From NCBI RefSeq assembly GCF_949628215.1, contig NC_134285.1, positions 26,178,797 to 26,242,796 of the forward strand: a stretch of DNA of 64,000 nucleotides. The letters are read 5' to 3'. Positions 12,301 through 24,300 of this stretch are shown here, piece by piece. A program made the translations under genes and the position numbers. The stretch's first letter is position 1. Each line of letters begins with the position of its first letter. Below the pieces are notes generated by a model that worked only from the letters and a program-made list of their open reading frames with translations, made no database searches and was not told where the DNA came from. The stretch is from Phalacrocorax aristotelis. Its lineage: Eukaryota; Chordata; Aves; Suliformes; Phalacrocoracidae.

Positions 12301-15300
12301 TCTGTAATAGACGTATGTGTATACTACATGCTGTTGAGCATGTGCTTCGCTGTTTCAGTGCACAGAAAGGTTCAGAAAGGAAGAGAGCTGCCAAGGGAGA
12401 GTGTTGAGTGCTATCTAGAGGGGAGGCTTTACTCTTTCATGACCCTGCTCAGGTCTCCTCCTGCCAATAGGTACTGCCAGTTGGATTTGGGGTTGGGCAT
12501 TAGTAAGGCAAAGGTAGTAAGACACAGGATTTCCAAACAAAAGCTGCTCAGTGTTCATGTAAGCTGTGGTTTGATACCATCATTGACCTGTACACAAAAA
12601 AAGGAAGCCTTTATGGATTTGTTGGCATTTTTTTTCTCCCTTTTTTGCAAAGCACTAGGATTAGTCAAGTGCCATACGGACACCATTCCATGGGTCTGGG
12701 AGGTAGACTGCATGGATTTCAGTTGCTTCTGTAATGATCAGCTTTTGTAGAGATGTGACCACTCCCAACAGGCAGCAGAGCAGTGTGACCAGGAGTCAGT
12801 CTTTTCTGGAGTTCATTTCTTCCATAAGGGGGATGTGAGGCTTCCAACTACCTGCAGAAATCTTAAGAGTTTTGTTCAGGTTATAGCTGCCTTTTGGTTA
12901 TCACTGACTACAACACCTGAAGGAGCTGGCATGTTGAGCGCCTCTGCCCTATGTGTTCAACTGTTTATTTATCTGGGTTCCTCTTCCTTTTCTTTTTAAA
13001 GAGAAAAAACGGCGTAAAAGAGGCCCAACAGCAACTCCACCGTTACTGCTTCAGGACCCGGAGAAGGCCCGCAAAAGGATCGAAGAGCGAGTAGTTATGC
13101 TGCTTGCAGAAGAGATGAAATTCCCTCCCACACCTCAGCTTCCCACTAGTAGGATTTTGGAGGATGAATCTGGGAAAGCAACCTGGCTCTTGCCCTTGTC
13201 CAAAACCAGGGAGTGCTTTTTGTGGAATATCAGTGCTCTGACAGGACCCTATGACCCTGAATCATTCTACACTGCTGGATTAACCCCTTCAATTGTACCT
13301 CGGAAGCCTGTGCAGGTGCAATGCTCTTTTGTTCTTGCTCTGATACTTGTGTACCCTAGTTCACTTGACCTGTAACCCTTCTGTTTCCTTATTGGTATGT
13401 AAATGAGTGATCCCCTACCTCTGCATACTCATACTCGCTGCTCGTGCCTTGCTGTCCCCTGGTTTTATGACCTTGAACTTTCATTTCTCCCTTTTGGAGA
13501 GGAGACCGAGGCTCACATTACCATGTTATTCCTTGAGTTTTCAGAAAATATAACTAATGGGAACAGAGAGTACTGAGTAAAGGGACCCCATTGTGGTCAT
13601 TCTGCCACTAGTTTGTCCATGTTTGCAGCAGCCTGACTCTTGTTTTCCTTTTTGGCACTTTTCTCTGATTGATTCTAGCATGAGCTTTGCCCATGTGTGG
13701 CACTCAGCAAGGATCAGTAAGTGCCAGATTTTGCACCAGGGGGATGGCAACCCTGGATGTGCACACAGACGGGGGAACGAGAGGCTGGAGAGCAGCTCTG
13801 CCGAGAGGGACCTGGAGGTTCTAGTTGACAGCAAGTTGAACATGAGCCAACAGTGTGCCCTGGCAGCCAAGAGGGCCAACCATGTCCTGGGGAGCATCAA
13901 GCACTGCACTGCAGCCGATCAAGGGAGGTGATTGTCCCACTCTACTGTGCACTGGTGCGGCCTTACCTCGAGTACTGTGTGCAGTTTTGGGCGCCAGAGT
14001 ACATTAAGGATACAAAGCTACTAGAGAGTGTCCAGAGGAGGTCCATGAAGTTGGTGAAGGGTTTAGAGGAGAAACTGTATGAGGAGCGGCTAAAGTCACT
14101 TGGTTTGTTCAGCATAGAGAAGAGGAGACTGAGGGGAGACCTCATCGCGGACTGCAGCTTCCTCACAAGGGGAGGAGGAGGGGCAGGTGCTGATCTCTTC
14201 TCTCTGGTTGTCATGGTTCAGCCTCAGTTGACAACTAAACACCACAGAGCTGCTCACTCACTCCCCCCACCCCTGTGGGATGGGGGAGAGAATTGGTCTT
14301 TATAGATCCAGAGGCTTTCTCTTCCCCTTGGGGGTACAGAATGGTGTTAAATAGGGCTCAATAAGCATGGGCCAGGCCCCAGCACATTGCAGTGACTTGT
14401 GTCTCTCTGGAATTGCCGGGGTCACAACATACTTCCTCCAAATACTCTACTGATTTTTCAGGATTCTGCATTTGGTCAGGGGTGAAGTCCCACAACACCG
14501 GGGGTACCCACCATCTTAGGCATTTGCCCATGCTATCCCACATACCCTGCCACACATAGGTATCGAGCCTTGGGGCAGATCTCTGGATGATATTCTTAAA
14601 TTGCTTATTAACCTTAGACAGAACTGAAACCGTCTGCCAAAGCAATACCAACAGATGTATCTTAACTACCCAAGGATGTTCAAGATACTGAAAAGTTGTT
14701 GTAATGAAGGAGGAGACATTACATAAGATAGTAGCTAAGGTGCCATTCTGTGTTTCCTCCCTACAAAACCTCTCAGAGGAGGAGGTATAATTGCTAATTG
14801 TCTCTATGAGGTGGTAGCCGAAGTACAGTAATGGCTTCCATGCAAGACCTAAATAACTAATAACGCTCAAGGCCAGTGTTTTAATAACAAATCTCCTAGA
14901 GAGAACATCTCTAATCACTGCAGAGCACAGCAAACTACAAAAACCAACAGCAATTTTTGATGTGTACTTGGCAAACTAATATTGAGAACAGATGAATCAG
15001 TGCTGTGACCAGCAACTGTTATCATCTCAAACCCTTTGTGTCCCATGTTGGGCGCCAAAATGGACTGTCGTGGTTCAGCCTCAGTCAAAAACTAAACACC
15101 ACACAGCCGCTCGCTCACTCCCCCCACCCCTGTGGGACGGGGCAGAGAATCGGAAGAGCAAAAGAACTTGTGGGTTGAGATAAGCACAGTTTAATAATAA
15201 TAATAATATAATAAAATGGAAAAGGAAAAAAATGAAAAAAAAAAAACACAGAAACACGATACACCCGCTCACCACCTGCTGACCGACGCTGCCTGTCCCC

Positions 15301-18300
15301 GAGCTGCGATTGCTGCCTCCCTCCCCTGGCCAGCTCCTCCCAGGTAACATGCTGGGCATGACGTTACATGATATAGAATATCCCTTTGGTCAGTTTAAAT
15401 CCACTCTCTTAGCTGTCCCCCCTCCTCTCCCAGCATCTGGTGCACCCGGCAGAGCATGGCAAGCTAGAAAAATCCTTGAGTAGTACAAGCACTGCCCAGC
15501 AACAAACAAAACATCTGTGTGTTATCAACATCATTTTCATACTAAGTCCAAAGCACAGTGCTATGCCAGCTGCAGTGAAAAAATTAACTCTATCCCAGCT
15601 AAAACCATGACACTGGTGACCAATGTTAGGACCCAAGGGAATGGCAGGAAGATGTGCCAGGGGAGGTTTAGTCTGAATGTTAGGGAAAGGTTCTTCACCC
15701 ACAGCATGGTGGAGGACTGGAACAGGCTCCCCAGAGAGGTAGTCACGGCATCAAACCTGACGATATTCAAGAAGCACTTGGACAATGCCCTCAGAGACAT
15801 GGTGTGAATTTTGGGGTTGTCCTGTGTGATCCTTTCGGGATGCTTCCAACTCAGGACATTTTATGATTCTATGATCTGAGTGAAAAGTTTAAACTGAAGG
15901 CTGATATTTGTCTTGCACAGCAGGGAAGGTTGGGAGCACCTTGAGCTGTAAAGTGAAGCATTTGCACTTCAGGCTTTCTCACTGCCTCCTGTTGCATATG
16001 AGCTTTGATCCACTTTTCAACTCCAGTGTTTCATTCTGGTTTTCATGTAGATCTCCTGCCTGTTTCAATGCTCTGTATTTTTATAAAAAAATGCCTGCAG
16101 AAGTAGACAAAGCTCTTTTAGACTAATCTTATCACACACTTGCTGAGAAGGATATCACTTCTCTTCCTTCCCTCATTCTTGAAGAATTTGGTGCTTCTGC
16201 TTGAAAACTAGTGTGCTTATATAGGTGCTTTATTTAATACTTCTTCCCTAGTCAAAGCCCAGAGCTTATTGCAGGCTGGGGCTCTACTGGAGGGGCTCCA
16301 TATTATGAAGATTTTTTAACTTTTGCTGAAGCCAAAAACTGCCAGAGAAGTTTAAAAATAAAGGGTAAAAAAGCCTTTAAAATCACGGCAAGAGTGTGTT
16401 TTCCCCTCTGATTCTTTCCATTCACAGAAATGGCTAAACCATTTTTACTTAGAAATAAACAAACAAAACTATTTTTATTGGGAAACAGTCACCAAACCTG
16501 GAAAATATCATCTCCAAGGTGAAAGTTGATTTAGTTTACATGTAACTGCAAAAGCATTTCACAACTCAGAACAGAAGCACCTGGAGAGCTTCGACTGTGT
16601 CAGTTGCCAGGCGGTCCTGCTATATTGAAACACTTAGATGTTGGAGTGGGAGCATTTCCACCATCCTTTCTCCCTGCTTGGCAATTGTCTGCACAGACAT
16701 GCTCTGGAGAAACGACGTTTTCTGCATTTTCTAGTGTAGTTTCCTTTCTTCTGTTCAGAGCTGTCTTTATCTCTGGAGAATCCTTCATAAAACTGCAGAG
16801 AGCTTTTGCCTCAGAAGCCCCCATACCTGGGGAATGGTCTGTATTCCTTTCCTAGATGTTTCAAAGTATGAAGCAGAGACTGTATTCTGAGCTCTGCAAA
16901 TACATAAATCGAGACTTAATTTATTGGTGTCTCTTTTTCCTCTTGATCAGAACCAGAAGCCAGAGAACCTTCTGCCATCAGTGGGATCTGATCAGCCAAA
17001 AGTATCCCAGCAAATTCAGCCTGACCTCAGTTCTCACAAGTCCACTTGCACAGTTGGAGGCCAAACTTCTGATGGATCCAAGTCAGCCCCTGAAGGAGAT
17101 GGTCAGTTTTTATCTCACAGCCAGAAGGATGTTCAGACCCTGCAGGACCTCGTTGAGTTGGCCAGGGAAGGACTTACCCTTACTCAGTGGAACCTTGATG
17201 CTGACCATGTTCAGGCAGCAGAGCAGCCAGGTAAGTTCTGGCAGCTTTGTGAGCCCTGTCCCTAGTCCCTTCAGCTACACAGAGCCAGACCTAGGCTGTG
17301 CTAAGTTAGGAGAGCCATGACAGTGCCCGCAGGGTATTGATGTTGATCTGAGAGGTGATATTGTGAGGAGACATTTTTCTGCAGTAAGCTTTGGATACAA
17401 TCAAGCTGTCATTTCTGAAATGATTCATAAATCCCAGCGTTTAAGAGAAGCCCTGGACAGCAGATACTATATTTTATTTTTAAATTCCCTTAAAGACAGC
17501 AAAGTATTTTCTGCCAGGAGGGAGCCTGGATGTGTTCAACAGCTGGGACAAAATCCTCATCCCTGCTGTTTTGTCAGTGTTACTGTTATGTGCACTGTCT
17601 TTTCAGGTCTTGAGACAATTGGATGAGGGAGATGTGCAAGAGAGATGATGTTATGTTGGTACATCGATTACACAAAAGTGGTTTTTATCTGTACCTAGAC
17701 AGGCTTGAAAAATACACCTAGAATTCCTCTATGGGCATCTCTCTAATGTCCCCACACAGTTGCATGTGGTGCACAACTGCACATTTCAAGGTCAATGATA
17801 TCACTTAAAATGGCCTGGCTGTTCAGCAGAATGTATTGTGTGTCTCCTGTTCACCTGTGAAAGGGAACATGGTTGCTAAGTTCACCCGTCTGCATTTTCA
17901 CTTGGGTATAATCCTCACTTCCCCTACTAAACTGCAGCATAAAACTGCTCCTGGGATTTCAGTGGAGATCGAACTTCTTGGGTGAGGGAAATAATTTCCG
18001 CATATAAATGTATATTGTGTGTGTAAATTAGATCACGTGGAAAAAACCCACTGTGCAGACGCTAATACACCAGAACCCATTTCTGAAGACATTCATTCTT
18101 TCTGTTGCTCTGCATCCTGTTCTGTGCGCTCTGTGGACTACCACAGGGCTCAGGCTGTGTGAAACTGATTTTACTGGCTGCCTCTGAGCACTAGAGCCCA
18201 CAGCATTTTGTCTAGTTTGAAATGCGGATCCAAGATACATTCTGCCTGTCTGCTAGGATGAGACTGTGGCATGTCCCATCCCACTCTGTGTTGTGTTTTT

Positions 18301-21300
18301 TTTCCCACTGGAGGAAAACTGAGACATGAAAGCAGAGAAGCATGCTGCACTCCGCAGTTCCTCCATCTGGATGATTATGGCACACATAGATCTGCAGTAG
18401 ATTGGTGCTTCTTGTGGCTGAATGGTACTCAGGTACCTACAGCCTTTCACAGCCCAGAGCCAAACCCTCCAATAAAGGCATGAGGGAGAGGCTGAGCCTT
18501 CAACTAAGATCAGGGTGGTTATAGCAGCTGTCTCAGGTTGCTGTCATAGCTAGGATCTTTTAGGAATTCTTACATCACTCTGTCTCACAAAGAAGTTGTA
18601 CGTGATTTATTATGTGTGTTTTCTTCTTTGAGGAAAAGAACTGACTTCCAGTGATATTCCGCATAGTGGCTTTGTGCCCCCATCCAAAGAGAAGAGCCTC
18701 CTGACAAGCAGCTGTAAAAGAGTAAGGACAACCTTTTTTTCCCACTTTTTTCTGTATTTGTTTATCACTGTAAAAAAGAAGCTATTGCATTTGTGCAATT
18801 CATAGTATGGAATATTTTCCATTCCTTTCCATAGAAGCAAAGAGGTGCTTAAGGTTCACAGTCACTCTGGAATCATCATGGGCACAGGTGAGATCAGCAC
18901 ACGTGGTGGTGTTTCTTTGATGCCCACAAGCAGGCTTATGGATTTTTCAGTACTTGCCCTACCAGATGAGAGAGGTGATTTAAAATGACAGGTAACATAA
19001 GGCCAATCTGTCCATAGTTTATATAAAGAGAACCAGGTTAAGGAGTTAAGTTCTAGCACTAAGAATATTTGGGAGTAGGAACTAGGGATAGAATCACAGA
19101 ATCATACAATTGTTAAGGTTGGAAGAGAGCTCTAAGATCATCAAGTCCAACTGCCAACCGAACACCCCCGTGCCTCCTAAACCATGCCCCCAGGTGCCAC
19201 ATCTATGCGTTTTTTGAACAGCTCCAGGGATGGAGACTCCACCACCTCTCAGGGCAGCCAGTTCCAGTGCCTGACCACTCTTTCAGGAAAGATATTTTTC
19301 CTAGTATCCAACCTAAACCTCCACTGATGCAACGTGACGCCATTTCCTCTCGTCCTATCACTAGTAACTTGGGAGAAGGGACCAACGCTCACCTCACTAC
19401 AACTCCTTTCAGATAGCTGCAGAGAGCGATACGGTCTCCCCTCAGCCTCCTCTTCTCCAGGATAAATACCCACAGCTCCCTCAGCCACTCCTCATCAGAT
19501 TTGTTCTCCAGACCCTTCCCCAGCTTCGTTGCCCTTCTCTGGACATGCTCCAGCACCTCAGTGTCCTTCTGGTACTGAGAGGCCCAAAACTGAACACAGG
19601 TGTGGCATGACCAGTGCTGAGTACAGGGGCACAATCACTGCCCTGCTCCTGCTGGCCACGCTGTTCTTGATACAAGCCAGGATGCTGTTGGTCTCCTTGG
19701 CCACCTGGGCACACTGCTGGCTCATGTTCAGCCAGCTGTCAGCCAGCACCCCCAGGTCGTTCTCTGGGGAGCTTCCCAGCCGCTCTTCTCCAAGCCTGTA
19801 GCATTGCCTGGGGTTGTTGTGACCCAAGTGCAGGACCCAGAACTTGGCCTTGTTGAACCCCATACACTTGGCCTTGGCCCACCAATCCCACCTGTCCAGA
19901 TCCCTCTGCAGAGCCTTCCTGCCCTCGAGCAAATCAACACTCCCACCCAATTTGGTGTCATTTGCAAACTTACTGAGGGTGCACTTGATCTCCTTCTCCA
20001 GATCATTGATAAAGATATTAAACAAGATTGGCCCTGAAACTGAGCCCAGGGGAACACTGCTCGTCACCAGCCAGCAATGCAGTGCTCATGACCAGTGCAG
20101 CTGCACCACGTTAGGCAGTACTCTGCTTTAATGCCTATGCTATCCAAGAGAAAATTGGCTGCAGCCAGGAGAGACAGAGCAGCCTGGTGCTTCCTCCAGG
20201 CTCACACACCCAGCTACTTTGGGTGGTTCTGAATGGAGCTGTTCCTCCTCTGTCAGAGTCCTCTCCATGCTGTGCCTGGCAGTGGAAGAGAGAATTCTTG
20301 CAAGGAATGGCTGACTTGTACTAAATTCTCTCATCTTGCGTAAAAGCCTGATAGATGATGTAGAAAGTCATGAGGTCCATGGAAGATGAGCACGTTTTTG
20401 CTGCTAATGTGAACCTTTAAAAGTTTAGTATAGAAAATCCTCATTTTGGGAACACATATCAGAGGATCTAGCTTGAAAATCAGTGCGCTTTCTGTGGTGA
20501 CTAGGTGAAGAACACAGGCTAGTAAGTCACCAATGATTTTTTTTATCAAGCCAGTAGTGTTCTGTAGATCACATCTTATCCCAGGTGCACCAGTGGGTAT
20601 GTAATCACCCATGAATGTATAAGCAGTTTTCTTCAATTGGAAGTGCATATAAAAAAAACGCAATTCATCATCTTACCAGGATCTTCTACCTTATCTGGTG
20701 AAACTTATTATCTTTGATTTGATAATAAATAAACATGCCACGAAAGCTAGTAGCTTTTGATGTTTGATAAATTCTGATGTCTTGAGAAAGCACTTTCATA
20801 TTGTGCTAATAGAATAAGGGACTTCAAAAAGGAGACAATTCTGTGAGGTGGGAATCTGCTAAATTTGAGCAGCCCAGCTACTTGTTACAGAAACGCTAGA
20901 TATTCTTTGAGGGGTGTTAAAAAAAAATAATTAGCAGGAAAAAACCATTTTGTTTTATAAGCTTCTGAGTCTGTTAAACCAGAGGCCTTCAGCAACACAG
21001 AAGCTGTTCTGATACTGATATTGCGACTCAGTTGCTACCAGCAAAACCAGTATGACTTTTTCAGATTTAGTTTTATTGCATGACAGTTTTCCTGAGCAAA
21101 TGAAGTGTTGCTGAAGAGTTGGATTGCCAGTGGGAGAGGTTTGTGCTTTATATGAACACAGGGTGTAACCACGTGGAGCAGACACATCCATTGCATTGGT
21201 AACACATCCCCCCACCCATGCTGAAGACCCTTGTCACGTCTGTGGAGTCCGGTCTAGCTGGCCTCCTCAGTAGGAGTGTTCTGGTGCGTTGTCTGACAGG

Positions 21301-24300
21301 AGCACGTGCCCACTCAGAGCTGTCTTCAGACCAGTCTGTTTGCTTTGCACAGAGAATGGGGCAGCCAGGAGGTTTCTAGCCTTATTTAATTTCCCCATTC
21401 CCAATTCATAATTTTAGCATCAGCCGGAATGCTGTTCTGGGCTTGCTGCCTGGAACGTAGCATCAGGAGTCTGTGTTTTCTGGCTTCCTGAGATACTGTC
21501 TTGCAGGTATCCTACCTGCCAAGAATAAGAAAGTAAGAAACATCAGATTAGTTTCCAGACTGAGCTTCCTGTCTTCCCCTTAGAGATCAGTCCACACCAC
21601 AGCCACAACATGCAGTCTTCTCTAGCCCACCTCTGAAGGCCTGGAAGAAGTGTTCTGGTGTGTGCTGCCATTTTGGTGCTAATTAGTGTTGGCTGCCTGC
21701 AAACACATGCTGGAGCGAGTAGAAAGGTTGGGTTTCCACAGTCCACTGCCAATGTAGAAACCTGCTATTAAAATAAAGAGCTGTGTTGTTCCAGGTGGCA
21801 CTGCATCTCATGCAGATGTTCGCTGGAATAAAACTTGCAGTTCTGCAACTCTGCAGTAGGTTTGAAACACACATGGTCAATGATTAGTGTTAACTATAAA
21901 CTGGTTTTCACTTACAGTCAGACAGCCTCTCAACTGTGAGCTGAGGGTATTTCACACTTCTCTGAAGCACCTCCAGAGCTGCAACACTTGCCTAGAGGGA
22001 TCTGAGGCTTTAGAAGATTGCCTGGGGTGGGTTCATACCAGGAGCAGCTCCAGAGCAGAAACGGAGCATTAATTATTGCCCTCTTTGGCAGCACGCCCCA
22101 GGCCTGACCTTGCCATCACCAGTAACCAGTCACAGATAGCTCAGTCAACAAACCCTCCCCAAAATTCCAGCAAGGTGTTCTAGAACAATAATAGAATTTA
22201 TGTTTCTTTTTTATAATTGAGTGGAATTTTCAAAAGGGGTTTCAGTAATAAGCACCTAAATTCATTTGAACAAGACACCTACATTAGTTTTATTCTATTT
22301 GGGCCCCTTGTTGCAGAGCCACTCTTCTCCGCTATCATTGCCAGACAGTGAACGAGAGAAGAAAGGCTCATTACCATATCCCTGAGTCATCCTCTTTCCT
22401 CTTACTCTAATTATAGTGATTTGAGTTCAAGTCCATCAAAGTGGAAATTACAGTTTCCTAAAAATGTGGTGGAAGGCAGTAGATCAAGAGGCCAACTATA
22501 GGCAGTGGCTAGACCACATCAGGAAATGGTGTGGTGAAGATCTGAGGGTGATAATGTGATGTAATACAAGGCAGAACAAGTACAGTAGAATACAACATGA
22601 CTGCCCTTTCTTCACAATTGCCAGCTTGTGAAAAAGTGGAGGAAAACAAAGCCAGAAACATCTGCTAGACTTGTCTGCTTATTTGTCATATGGAAGACCT
22701 GAAGTTGATAATGCTGGTGATTATCTTCAGGAGGCAAAGGCAGTGTGTCCAGACTGGGACCCACAGTTCAGCAATGCTGTTAAACTGTGTTATTCCCTTC
22801 TTATTTTTGAGGGAAATGTTTGACAGCTCTAGCATAACTTGGGTCTTTGTGTTCCTTCTATGTTCTAGTCCCCTCTCAGGTTGCTGGCTGAAGATTTCAG
22901 TGCGATGGTCAACAACCCCCACTTAAGTGATGTCCAGTTCCAGGTGGACTGTGGGGAAGTCCTTTATGCCCACATGTTTGTGTTGTATGCACGGTGTCCA
23001 CAGGCCATTCAGATTGTAAGTACTGTTGACATATTTTCCTCCCCTACATCAGGAGAGCTCAGACTGCCCACACCTACAATCAGTTAATGCTACAGAATCA
23101 GCACAGAGCACTGCTGGGCTTAATGGGAAGTGCCTCGGAAGCTGCAGTGGGTTTTCAGCTTAGGAAACCAGAATCGTGACGACATGGTGGAAACTGTGGT
23201 ACTTGATCTGGACAGACTATGGGGAGGCAAGGATCCTTCCTTGCATTCTGCCCATGAGCAATGGAGGAAGCTTCCTAAGGACTTTTGCCCTTGAATTTCT
23301 ATACCTGTGCAAGTGCAGGATGCTTTGTCCATCCTGGTGTGTCCTGCCTGTCACCCAGGCTGGGAAACTTGAGTATGGAGTAGAGAGATTCTGAAAAGTA
23401 CTTGAAAACAACCTCAACAGAGGTTTTGTCACTCTCAGCGTTGCTTTGGAAGTAGCTGCACTGAACTGTGCTTTTTGCAAGGCTAGTGGAGTAGTTCTTG
23501 TGTTCCCAGAAGCATTTTGGGTTGAATGGTTCCCAGCCTGCTCCTATGCAGCTTCCTGCCAGGACTGTGAAAGGCACTGAGCCTAAGATTTTAACTCTGC
23601 TATTTCACAGAGCTACCACTGGTCCATACAGCCAGCTCCCTAATAAAGGGAGTTTTCTTCAAAGCTGCCCTTTTGGAAAGTTTAGTTTTATCCTCATTCA
23701 TGTTGGCAGAGTTTCCACCCAAGGTGACTCAGGCTGTTTCTAAGGCGGCCATGACAGTTTGGGGAGAGGAAGCAAGTTCATATATGCCATGCAGCAGTTT
23801 TAATAGGAATTTTTTAAAGGATCGTCACAACTCTTAGCAAATGTGCATGTGCCCACAAATCAAAGGACTTTAAAAACTGTTGGGTTAACCATGTTCTCTT
23901 ATTATTTCCCTGCAACTCTGTCTGGCTTCAGCATTCCCATCCACTGTTTTCATGGGCAGGAATCATTTGTGTGGGTAAAGTTGTGGGATTGGCCCTATGC
24001 TGTATTTTTGATCCCTGCAGAGGGTTGTTTTCCTGTAAGTCCTCACCTGCAAAGCAGCATTTCATGTTTATTTTCTGTATAGCTATTTTCTGTATAGAGT
24101 GCTCTTCTTTGTTGAAGATTTTTGGGTAACAAGGAAACAGTAATTAATCAGATTACTTTGGAGCTTGTATTTTCTGTTGCATGGCATCCCCTAACTTTGG
24201 AGAGAGTTTTAGGTAGCACAACACATGATTTTGCTGTAAAGGAGGTGAGACCTTACTGAACTGGAGATGCATTTTTGCCAAAACCTGAAATCCAGTTGGA

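Larger units (their letters stand above)
14209..15612 (-). mobile_element. Rearranged endogenous retrovirus in minus orientation
   Basis: The insertion begins TGTCATGG and ends CCATGACA, and is bounded by the 5-bp direct repeat CTGGT (14204-14208 and 15613-15617). Read on the minus strand it has a full 5' LTR (15612-15066), a primer-binding-site-like element, about 740 bp of interior, and only the last ~90 bp of the 3' LTR. No gag-pol-env genes are seen. The LTR type is, from memory, widespread in birds. The class is unsure: 5-bp duplication suggests ERVL-like, while the primer site looks lysine-type. It sits inside a CR1 and is therefore younger than it. Confidence 0.88.

Noticed and set aside
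13853-14305. 150-codon ORF as a host gene
   Set aside because: CR1 reverse-transcriptase C-terminus running into the retroviral LTR.
19558-20067. 169-codon minus ORF as a host gene
   Set aside because: It is CR1 reverse-transcriptase text with a changed catalytic FADD motif.
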